Assembly (NCBI RefSeq): GCF_027942865.1
Contig: NC_134510.1
Span: 22,561,209 to 22,625,208 of the forward strand
DNA length: 64,000 bases
Direction: 5' to 3'
Source of the DNA: Odontesthes bonariensis
Lineage: Eukaryota > Chordata > Actinopteri > Atheriniformes > Atherinopsidae
Shown here: one piece after another, positions 36,901 through 46,800 of the stretch
How the letters are laid out: each line of letters begins with the position of its first letter
Numbering within the stretch: the stretch's first letter is position 1
Position numbers and translations under genes: made by a program
The notes under the pieces: model-generated
Seen by the model: only the letters and a program-made list of their open reading frames with translations
Told to the model about the DNA's origin: nothing
Databases searched by the model: none

Positions 36901-38375
36901 GCGTGCACCACATAAGGGCGGTAGTGTGGGAAGCTTTTGGTCAGAGGGTTGAGCCTGAGGTCGAGCTCTTTCAAAACTGGAAGCTCAAAGAGCACTTTCA
37001 CCTCTTCAAGTGAAGGTATGCAGTTATAGTAGAGGATCACCTTCTCCAACATTTTCAAGTGTCGCACCCCCTGGGAAGAAACCATTAGCACTTTAAGCTG
37101 GAGTCGAGCAGCATTTATCAAACAATCAGCACTGTTAGACACAGTTGAATCAAGCTATGGTTACAGCTCGACGGGCTCGTTTCACTAGACAACTGTCCTT
37201 TAGACACGAGCGGGACTCAAGCAACTGACTGAAGTATGTCTGGCATGGCGAAGCATGACATTCAGCCACTTCTTACTTTCTCTGTGGGAGATCATTGTAC
37301 ATGTAAGTATAGTGTAAGTATAGCTGAACTCACTAAACAGATGTCTTCAAGTTATTTGAATGGTGATTTTGTCAGAAGGCGCTACGTTATAAAATCATGC
37401 TTGCGTGTTTTTATAGCAAAAAGATGGAACACTGAGCCATGCACAGAGCACCTACGCCCATTTAAGTGTGTATCTGATTGTATACATGCAGGACTGATTT
37501 GATTATCTTGGTGCATTAGTCCAGTTTAGAGAAGGTGGATTCTTCTAATCTGGTGCCATGTAAACGTGCTTAATGCCACTGACAACTATAACTTAAGTGT
37601 GAAAAATGTATGTTGGTTGAGTGTGTGTTAGTGAGACAAAGGTTGTCATACACTGATATCGTGAACTGCAAAAGATTAAGATGGACCAGATCAGGTATGT
37701 GCTGACAAGACAACAACTTCTTTAAACGCCAAATAGCACAAGGGCCGCGATGTCAAAACAACTATGTATAAACTGATGCCAGAGACACGTTTCCATTCAA
37801 TGAAATGACACTGCGGCAAAACAAAACATGCACTGTATGAGGATGAAACAAACTCGAAATGAGGTGTTTGTTTTTTTGTTTTTTCAATACTTCACACAGG
37901 CACGTTTTAAACACGATATTCGGTGGAACAAACCTCCACAGAGACGAGCGCATTGTAGGAGAGATCCAGAGACTTCAGACGGACAAAGTTAGTCAAAGCG
38001 TTTCCCAAATGTCTTATCTTCTCCTCATACGTCCCCGGGAGGCTCAACGACCGGACGTCACCTGTTACAAAGGCATAAACTTGATTATTAGAAACAATGT
38101 GCTGTACTACTTGCCTCTGGTGCTGCGCTTTTCGAGCAGTGACAGTTGATGCTACGTCAGGTCTGGTTAGCTAACGCTGAGGCCTGAGAAAACCGAAATA
38201 GCTTTCTCTTATAGAAAACTAAACGTAGCCTCTTTATCCCTGAAGTTTGCTGATACTTACTCTAGTGCAACGTTGGTATTTCATGTGAGATAACCTTACC
38301 GAGACACGGATGTTTTAACTGTAATCTGTCACGTATCCATTGCTCTGTTAGTATTGTTAAACACTCCGCCGCCAT
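33941..38375 (-). CDS. cep72: Centrosomal protein 72 kDa (14 coding exons, 573 aa)
   Basis: CEP72 is a centriolar-satellite and centrosome protein needed for KIZ recruitment and spindle-pole integrity. Exons (high to low): 38375-38300, 38061-37934, 37070-36878, 36782-36674, 36396-36245, 36141-36083, 35999-35957, 35531-35331, 35215-35034, 34940-34847, 34754-34576, 34490-34364, 34265-34154, 34007-33941, total 1722 nt. The N-terminus holds leucine-rich repeats (SLSLPGTYEEKIRHLG, LKSLDLSYNALVSVE, VILYYNCIPSLEEV, LDLRLNPLTKSFPHYRPYVV), as in human CEP72. The middle is low-conservation and polar. The C-terminal third is coiled coil, and its end (VQELSNMLQESH, SLVATNERLLAEL) matches the human ending region. 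Human is 647 aa. Introns 6 and 13 use GC donors. It lies tail to tail with tppp, as in human. Confidence 0.92.
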
Positions 38376-38903
38376 ACTTTTCGAACTTGTGATGCCTTCA
38401 GGTAATCTTGAAAAAAAGCGAAACATCCACTTTGTTGGAGCACAAAAGGGTTACAGCATGAGCGGTAATGTAAATCCGAAAACGAAAATGTAGATCAACA
38501 GTAGCATTATAATTCCCCATAAAAAAATAAAAACGAAAATGCTATACATCCATCAATTTCTTTACTTCTATGTCCCCCTAAAAATTATAATACTGGAAAT
38601 GAGTTTTCTGCGAAAGTTGTAGAAAACACGAGTAACTTTGAACGCTTCTTCCGGAGTCTGCGCGTTGTCCACTTCGGGATGTGTCACGTGTGAAAACAAA
38701 CGTTCCCCTGTTCTTTCCTCAAGATTCTTGCTCTAAGCTCGGTTTTGTGACCTCTATATGTATCGGTGAACCACTCCCCGACAGATACAACCCAAATAAC
38801 TGACTGGATACACATTAACTTAAACATTCTCTGATACTTTAATGACAACGGTGTCGGTTGGGGTCGCAGATGTTTTCAGGCGTGTCACTTGTGTTCAGGA
38901 TCA
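38376..38903. promoter_or_regulatory. Two-way promoter between cep72 and the tmem276-like gene
   Basis: The start codons of two head-to-head genes are only 528 bp apart, so this interval must carry both promoters and both 5' UTRs. It contains CpG-bearing words (TCTGCGCGTTGTCC, CACTTCGGGATGTG) and a CACGTG E-box-like CACGTGTG at about 38686. No TATA box is obvious. Confidence 0.6.
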
Positions 38904-39883
38904 ATGGCGTCCTCTGTGACAGAGTGGTTCACATCTTGGTCTAACATCATTTTGTCTGCTACAGCGCTCTACTCTTCATATAAACTGTTTAAGGTGGGGT
39001 TGTTTTTCAAGCCTAAAAGAACAAATGTTGCGGTTTTTGTATCAAAATTGAGGGTCTGCTGCTTTTTTTCTCGACAGTGACAACAAAGTGAATATAGTTT
39101 GGTTTAAACAGGCAGCTTAAAATTACCAGTATGTTTTAACAAGACTTAATGATTATTGAAATGTGTTTTCTTTATTATTATCTTTCTCTGTTGGGAGTTT
39201 TGAAACTAAATAATTGATTTGCTATATGAACTGCGCATGCGCTCTTTATGGCTGACGTCTGAACTTAGTAATAAAAGTGTTGATCAGAGACATGCCTGTA
39301 TTAGACTTACTACTCTGTAATAAAGCTGCTTCCTCTGGATTCACCTCTCTTCCAGGACCACAGGGGCCCCTCAGTCGGCTTTTTCGTGCTTGGGCTCTCT
39401 GCAGCGCTTAACATCTTCCATCCCTCCAGCTCACACCTCACCTCCCTTCAGAGAGAAGCAGAGTGGGCTGGCGAGGTCCTGGCTCCGGCGCTGGTCTCCT
39501 TCGACTTCCTGTGGCTCAGTCAAGACCACAACACAGCTCGTATTCTCCTGTGTGGCTCCTGTCTGCTGCTCGGACTCAGGGACTGGCTCTCAGAGGACAC
39601 TCTCGCACTCATGACTCGCTGCCTGGGTTTGTCGTCTCTGTCCTGTTGTCTGACGGTGTGTCTGTTTGCCGGAAATGCTTTAGGGGTCTCGGGCGGTGTG
39701 GCCCTGAGCCTTCCGTTACTTCTGGCACAGAAGGCTGGAACTAACGCTTTTGCTCTGCTCGATTCTCCAGCTGCTACAGACGAACTGGTGAAGTGGCTTT
39801 TGGACGGGTCATTGACGATAGGCTGTTGGGCCTCGACGCAAGCTCTCAGCACGTTTCTGTTGGATGTGATCGATGCAACATGA
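38904..39883 (+). CDS. tmem276: Small multi-pass membrane protein, probably TMEM276 (2 exons, 206 aa)
   Basis: Exons 38904-38993 and 39356-39883 join in phase 0. The protein starts MASSVTEWFTSWSNIILSAT and has about six hydrophobic stretches (for example VGFFVLGLSAALNI, ILLCGSCLLLGLRDWL, LSSLSCCLTVCLFAGNALGV, GVALSLPLLLA), with almost no long loops. I see no catalytic motif. The name rests on size, topology and neighbourhood: in human, TMEM276 sits in the 8q24.3 cluster near KIFC2, the next gene here. An in-frame TTG start is possible at 38889, but the ATG is preferred. The function is unknown. Confidence 0.6.
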
Positions 39884-39960
39884 ACATTTAAATCTTTAAG
39901 GATCTGTATGGTTATGCAGGTTATCCATGTATTACTGACTATTAAAGGTAATCAAGTGAC
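39884..39960 (+). terminator. 3' end of the tmem276-like gene
   Basis: ATTAAA at 39941-39946, 58 nt after the stop codon, is a plausible polyadenylation signal and would give a very short 3' UTR. Confidence 0.5.
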
Positions 39961-40179
39961 AAGTGACATGAGTAAAATGAATGGGCCTTCGTGAATTAGT
40001 AAAGATATCACCCGAATTTAACTTCTCAAAGGCCACAGATTTGCCACTTTTCTTTTTATTTTGTGCTTGTGAATCGCATATTATGCTTGAGTGAGTTGAG
40101 CTTATAGGTGCAGTGATTGATTGAAATGTGCTAACGTGAATTAAAATGCAGTATATAAGACAAAGCAGAGTTTGTTAAA

Positions 40180-40355
40180 TTTTTTTTTTTTGGACGTTAA
40201 TGCCTTTAGGACAGGACAGTGAAGAGAGAGAGGGGGAATGACATGCAGCAAAGGGATGTCTGAAGCTGGACTCGAACCAGGACCAGCTGCAACCAAGACT
40301 GTATCCTCTGTACATGAGGCGCCTGCTCAACCCACTACGCCACCGACCACCCCGA
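40180..40355 (-). mobile_element. tRNA-derived SINE
   Basis: Read on the minus strand it begins GGGGTGGTCGGTGGCGTAGT, holding a polymerase III A box (TGGCGTAGTGGGTT). The B box GGTTCGAGTCC follows about 55 bp later. Next come the tail CATTCCCCCTCTCTCTCTTC and an A run, seen on the plus strand as 12 T at 40180-40191. This is the standard layout of a tRNA-related SINE. It is a common fish type. Confidence 0.85.
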
Positions 40356-40374
40356 ATTTGTACAATTCTAACAA

Positions 40375-41215
40375 GAGTGAAACTCGGTGTTTGGTGGAAG
40401 CACCTTTTTTTTTCTTCAACGCAGTCTGAACCCTCTGAGGCGAGGTTACTTCGAATGTCTCTAAGCAGTCTTCAGGAATAGTTCTCCAGGCTTCTTAAAG
40501 AACTTTCTGAAGCTCTTCTGTGGATGTTGGCTGCCTTTTGTTCTGTTCTCTGTCAAAATGATCCCACACTGCTTCAATAGTGTTGAGGTCCGGGCTCTGG
40601 GGAGGATTCAGCCCTCTTCCGTAAGACGTGTTGCCACTGATTTTCAGTCCGCTTCTTGTGTCATTTGGCACAGCTCAGCCTTTTCTCCCTGTTTCCCTTC
40701 CTCCATGACAGCCACCCTGTTATGGAGGCCTTTTCTGATGAGACTTCAGTGAACAGTAGATGGATGAACTGAAGGGTCAGATGCATCTCTCGGGTCCCGT
40801 GTCAGGTCTTCGCTGGATGTTTTCCTATTTCTTCAGTTTTCAGCGAGTTTTTTTTAGCTAATAGCTTTAGGAATCGCCTCGTTGGTGCAAAATACTATTC
40901 TAGTTTTGTTAAATTGTGTTATCTTTGGCATTTTTTCGTAGATGCAGCTAAAGAAATGGGAACAAATTTTTCATCGGTCGGTTTTAAGTGGCTTAGCAAA
41001 AAAAAAAAAAAGACTAAAATCACACGTTTCTCTGAAAAGTGTCAGGTAGACAGACTAGTCTTAAAATAAGTCAAAAAACATCTAATGTCCAAAGAAAGAC
41101 TTTGAAAGACCTTCAGAAATCCTGGAGAACTATTGATCAAGACCACTTTCAGATGTTACTAGGAAATCTGGCTTGTTGGAAGCAAAATGTAAAGAAATGA
41201 ACAGTGACAATGCAA
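40375..41215 (-). mobile_element. Rearranged Tc1-like transposon remnants
   Basis: On the minus strand 40600-40400 encodes a Tc1 transposase C-terminus (PQSPDLNTIEAVWDHFDREQ, then EAWRTIPEDCLETF) with an internal stop. Next to it, 40600-40830 matches more internal parts of the same kind of element (a helix-turn-helix-like region and DDE surroundings), with pieces missing. At 41065-41190 the words CATCTAATGTCCAAAGAAAG and CCTTCAGAAATCCTGGAGAA belong to the same element type in the opposite sense. I read it as one or two copies scrambled by deletions. Confidence 0.75.
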
Positions 41216-41294
41216 GACTTCTGCATATTTTTTTAAATTTCTTTTTGTGTGTGTATATACTAACTCGCCCACTTATTGCCCTTTTTTTTTAGCT

Positions 41295-41570
41295 CTGCTC
41301 CTTTACAAGAGACTTGGGAGCTTCAGGGTTTTCTCCAGGACTTCAGCTGTTCCTAGGACCTCACTTTTCTGGTGTCACATCTCTGATGTTGCTCCTGGGA
41401 TCAGTTTGAGCCACTCTCCCACTTTAGGGGTCACGGCCCCCCGAGTGCTCCGATATCTTTCCAACTTCCTCCTTCAGCTCTTGGTATTTTTCAAGCTTCG
41501 TGTGTGTCCTCCGTCTTGATGTTGCTGACAACTGGGACTGGTACATCTAACACGACTGCCTTCTTTAGTC
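41295..41570 (-). mobile_element. LINE fragment (C-terminus of the reverse transcriptase protein)
   Basis: On the minus strand pieces read KKAVVLDVPVPVVSNIKTED, then GALGG, LKWESGSN and KSWRKP-like stretches in shifting frames. These resemble the KKAVVIDVAIP...GALGAVTPKL...WL ending common in fish LINE ORF2 proteins. It is 5'-truncated and decayed. I cannot fix the clade. Confidence 0.55.
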
Positions 41571-42639
41571 GTTCATATTGGTTGTTGGCTGCCTTCTGTG
41601 CACACATTATGACACGGGGCTAAAAGGGAAAAATTAAGTCAAACAGACATGCTCGTTGTTTTACTAAACTTTTAAGAAACGAGAAAGTCATCTTGAGAGT
41701 GCATCCTACATCAAAGCGCATTGAGCTGGTTCACAGCTTCAGTAATGTTGCCTGGATCCTCTTTGCCCATCGTCCATCTCCCCTGCAAAGTATCTATGAT
41801 GTAGGAACAATAACGACAGCCAAGTTTTGGGCCACAAAAATTCAATTTTGTGTGTTTTCACTGGAATATGTCGTCACTGCAAAACCGAGACCTCGGCTGA
41901 ACTCCGTGTGATCTCTGCTAGGTTAAAGACGCAGGATTTAACTAAACAGATTCACAGCTGAAAGTCAACATTGACATTCCACATTACAACAAAAGCTTTT
42001 TTTGTGCTTACAAAGGGCCTCAATTAAATTAATTCCGTATTGCAATATTACTCTGGGGAAAATGGCATGTATTCTATTTTCGTTTGTAGTGATGTCAGCG
42101 GATGTTTCATCTACTTGTCGACACCTTGTACACGTCTCCCTGAAACATTTTTTTTAGTGCTGTGGATTCAGAAACCTTTTCCCCCTGCTTTGGAGTCTAG
42201 AAAATATTTGTTCCGCAACCTCAGCAGTATCAATGTCAGAATAACTGCAGTGGTCAGAGCTCTTGGCCCAGTTTTCTTTTACCCCATCATCACTGTTTGA
42301 TACTCATCAATGGCCTTTTTATGTGACTTTTCTGGTTTGTAGCAGCTCTTCTGAGTAATGAAATTACCTCAACGGTTAAACTCATTATCATTAAGATTAG
42401 ATTTTTTTCTTTATTTTTAGTGAATGCTGCAGGTTGTCCCTCAGGATTTCAGGGGTGTGAGCAGCAGCCTCAGCTGGTTTACTGCAGTACATGTGCAGGC
42501 GTCTGTGGTTCTGTGATGCTATTTGGGAAAGTTTGGCAAACTTCAACCCAGATGTTAACAGTGATGCTTTTTTTTTTTTTTTTTTTTTTTACATTTTTAG
42601 TATTTAAGTGGGCATGTGAGTTTTTTTTATCATTTCATG

Positions 42640-42692
<53 letters not shown>

Positions 42693-43059
42693 TTTGACTG
42701 TGTAAAAGTTTAAATCTTATCAGGTTATTTTATTGTTATTTGTTGCCAAAAATGCTAATATTTCCTATGAGGAACAATGTCAATATAATCTAAAACTTAA
42801 ATAAATTCAAACAAATACTAAACAAAATAAAAACATTTTATCTTACTTGTTTTCTCTGCATTGCATTCCTGAGATCTTTATAGTATTGTTCATCTGCTTA
42901 ATATCAAAATGTTTTGCTTTGCTTCAATTTCACATTTGAAGCACCCCAAACTTGGTATTCCTTGTCCACCTCTCCCTCTTTCCACTGGTACTAGCATTAG
43001 CCTCCTCACCTCCATCAGTCTGCATATCTGCCTGCATCTGTCACTTCACCACTGCAGCG
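41571..43059. other. Repeat-rich gap between tmem276-like gene and kifc2
   Basis: No gene seen. It contains a T run at 42569-42590 and a (TTTC)n microsatellite. The open frames here lack coding character. Confidence 0.5.
42641..42695. repeat. (TTTC)n microsatellite
   Basis: About 13 tandem TTTC units, uninterrupted. Confidence 0.95.
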
Positions 43060-43321
43060 GATCAGGAAACCGCACTGAGCATGCTCGCTGCAGATGCAGC
43101 CTGTAGATGGAGAAAAAGTGGAGAGGAGGAGGAGGAGTAGCAGAAAGGGGAGGAGAACGGATGAGAAGGTGCCACAAAGAAGCTGCGCACAGCACAGGGA
43201 TGCTGTTGCAGCTCAGAGAAAAGGGGATGCTTAGGAAGACTTGGGATGGAGCGTGACAGCGGAATACAAAGGGCTGGAATGAGACACTGTCATCACCAAA
43301 GAGGAGAAAACATTAGATGAG
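43060..43321 (+). promoter_or_regulatory. kifc2: Candidate kifc2 untranslated first exon
   Basis: The kifc2 start codon lies 20 nt inside an exon that begins after an acceptor (CATTGACAG, exon from 43552), so an upstream exon is required. A purine-rich, G+C-richer stretch ends at AGATGAG followed by GTAAAG (43322). It is the nearest plausible donor and lies 230 bp upstream. The transcription start is not fixed. Confidence 0.45.
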
Positions 43322-43571
43322 GTAAAGAAGAGAAGGAATTTAGTGTGATGGAATGGAGTGACCTAAAATAGAAAAGATGCTTAATCTCGGGGGATATCCG
43401 GCTGTATCAAGACAATTTTTTCTCATCACACATCCTTGATAACAAATGTATCTTTTTGGTAGAAGAGTATCAGGGAAAGAAGTATAATTTATAAGCTTTT
43501 CTCACCCATTTTAAAGGTGTGTGTGATCATGAGGTCATTTGTCATTGACAGGGCTCTTGGATGGCGTGAAG

Positions 43572-43836
43572 ATGTATGCCTTCTACTCCCTTTTAGTCTA
43601 CATCTTCTACACTGTCTTTAAGAAGGAGGAGGAGGAAGCCTTGGAGGGGGCAAGTGGAGCTTCCCCAGATGTATGTCTAGCCATATCATGTCAAGCCTCG
43701 GGGATCCTCTTTCCATTTTATTTATTTATTTTTCTTTGTCCTATAGGAAACATGCATGCAGTTATAGGTTTCCCATACTGTCTTTCATTGCATTGCATTT
43801 GTGCATATCTATGATTTGAATGTGTATTCTCCTTTA

Positions 43837-43874
<38 letters not shown>

Positions 43875-46800
43875 GTCTGACCCTTGTATATGATGGTGCT
43901 GTGCTCAGGAGCCTGGACCTGTTTCCATGGAAACAGGGAGCAAGAGGAGAGATGGCCACACCCCCAGAATGGGAAAAAAAGCTTGTGCTCGCTTTAGTGA
44001 ATCAAGTAAGTCAATAGAACAGGTGTATGACATCGGAATGATATATGTATCGTATAAATAGTTTCTAATGATTTATTGAATATTTGGCGCATACGGTTTT
44101 TTACTCTTTTGTTCATGTGATGTTATTCAGGCAGTAGCAGTGACAGTGATGAGCTGAGTGATGAAGATGAGGGTGATGCTTCAGACATCCCAGCATGCAC
44201 TCCTCTGGCTGCCTTTTTGACTTTCAAGCAAGAGGCTGAGAAGAGGAGAGCCTCCCAAGCTCATGTGGAAACAACAGGAAAGGTAACCAAAGTGGGTCAC
44301 CTCTGGCGCACTGCCCACCTGATGCAGCAGAGCAAAATAAATTTCAGCTCCCCAAATAGGCATTTGGCACTGATAATAAACTTTCTGCGTGTGCTTCTGT
44401 ACCACACAGTTGGCAGAGTCTCCCCTGGTGGCAGTGATGTCCCACTTGCTGAGTTTTCTGGAGCAGTACTCCCACTTCCAGCAGCTGCAGCAGCAAGCCG
44501 ACCAGTACCGGGTCCAGTTGAAGAGGCATCGCGTCCAGCACCGACGTCAGATGAAGGCCCTGCGGGCCTCCTATCGCCAGCATCTCCGGGACAAGAACAG
44601 CGTCATATGCAGTCTGGAGGAGGCCATCAGCCAGCAACAGAGCCCCAGCCCACTGAGTGAGGGTGAGCAGGAGGAGGAGGTGTGATAATGGGGGGAAGGG
44701 GGCAAAGGTGCAAGAGGGATGGGTTTCCATTCCCATGCTGTGTCTATAATGAAAAACAGAGAATTAAAGATCTTCCTCTGTATTCAAATGTAGATCAGAT
44801 GGTGTGAAAAGAAGCAGAATATTGCACATAGGACTAAATGTAGATTTATGATTGAAGGAAGATAAGTAAAGAAAGCCACTCTCTCATGCATGTTACAGTA
44901 GGTGAACTCCACAAGCTTACGTAATAAACATGAGAAAGGTTTGTGCTCTCACTCACAGTCGTGGAAGTCCAGAAATATTCCACCACTATCTAAAACCTGA
45001 GCTAAACGGGGGAGAATAATCTGTAGTGAAGGAGGAGTACAATGAACTATACATGAATATAAAGCTTGTTATAATTAATAAGTAACTGATGTGGTGTGTT
45101 TTTTCGATTATTTGTTTGTTTACCCAGTTTTAGTACTGGCACATACTGTTCCATCTTTTTGTAGACAGATTGAGTCATCAGCAGCAGAACAAACTGATTT
45201 GATTTATAGGGTGTTTGTGAGCTTTGCCATTAGTGATATCACAGAGACCAGACAGACCCTGTGCAGCTGCCGTAGACCTCAGAGCTTTAGATGTGTGTAT
45301 CTGTGGTGTTTCAGATTTAACCCAATAGCTCCTTCACCTCAGAGCAGAAGCCATCGACAGCACTGTAGCATCACTCACTGTTGGGCAGCCTGTTAACCCT
45401 CTAGACCCCAACAGAATTTTACAACAATGCTCCAGATTCCTGAGAATTCCGAAAGAAATGGGCAATTTGAGAAACATTTCAAATAACCAAGAATAACTTG
45501 AAAACTAATGACAAGTGTTCATTGCAAGTTTCTTTCTATTTAAAGATTGGAAATGGCTCTTTTAAATGATATGTGATCCATTAGGAATTATTCATTCATG
45601 TATTCATAGACGACCATTGAACTGTATCAAAAAGGATATTTTGAGACTGAACAAATATTCACTCCTCTTTTTAACTTGAAATGGATAGTTATAGTATTGT
45701 AGGCATATTTAAGTATTATTTTGCATAACATATCAACATATTGAGGTGTTTGTTTTTGATTCAAATTTGTTCAGTTAGCAACGCACGGCATATGATAGGC
45801 CTACAGAAGAAGAAGACATTTTGACTTGCGCCATCAGTCATTCAATCGCAGCGATGCGGACAAATGGACGGTCATATCGCGTAAGTAACCTGCTGATAAT
45901 AATGGGCCCAAGCCTGTATGACAGTCAAGTTTTTAACCGAAAAATGTCACGTTTATCTTGCTGTATCCACCGGTTGACCAATAAAAGTTTAAACAAATCT
46001 GATTTATCGTCAGACCCGTCGCTTTGCAGAAATGTTTGTATGCTAGTCGCCTACAACTGCAGCTGTTACTGGATTACCCAAAGCTATAACTGACGAAGTA
46101 TACATATAAATACCCGTACACTCATTCAGATATCGTATATAGGCACTAGAAGATGTGATAACAGTACAAAGACAGTAAACAAGTCATCTTTGAGTCATCA
46201 ATTGAGAGAAACAGCTAGCTAGCCCTCTCCATAGCACTGCCTGAAACGTGGTATACATCGTGGTTAGCACGAATAGCTAAACCTATGGTTTAGATTAGTG
46301 TATGTATTAAAAATGATTAGGGAAAGTGAGTTTATATTTGTCAATAACAAGTTTAATAATTTAAAAGATCAGAGTCAAAGCTTTTTTATTGTATACGTCA
46401 TATTTTTTATGTTATTCCTCAGATGAATTCTGAACAAAAGAGAAGTGCAGATACCGTATGTCCTAACAAGCAAGAAAATAAAACTTACAAAAAGGTGAGT
46501 TTCCCATATAATTCTACATGTTATAATATAATGTCAACTATTTAATTTAATTTAATTTTAGTTAACTTTTCAAGATGTTGAAAACCTATATATACAAATA
46601 TTTATACCTCCTCTCCCTCTGCTTCCAGATGCAAGACTCTACAGCATCCCATGAAACTCATAAAAACAGGATCCTGTTTTACACAATGGGACAACACAAG
46701 TGGAGCACCCAAACGATGTCTCCACACATCTCCCACTTTCAGCTCTTCCAGTCTTGCAACTGACACAGCCCCTTTTTCGTCCAGAAAAACGCACAAGGTC

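Noticed and set aside
44663-44685. kifc2 ending at the TGA after GEQEEEV
   Set aside because: A good donor (GTGAGC) precedes it, and the next exon at 50469 continues in phase into coiled coil and motor, as the family requires. It could still be a minor unspliced form.
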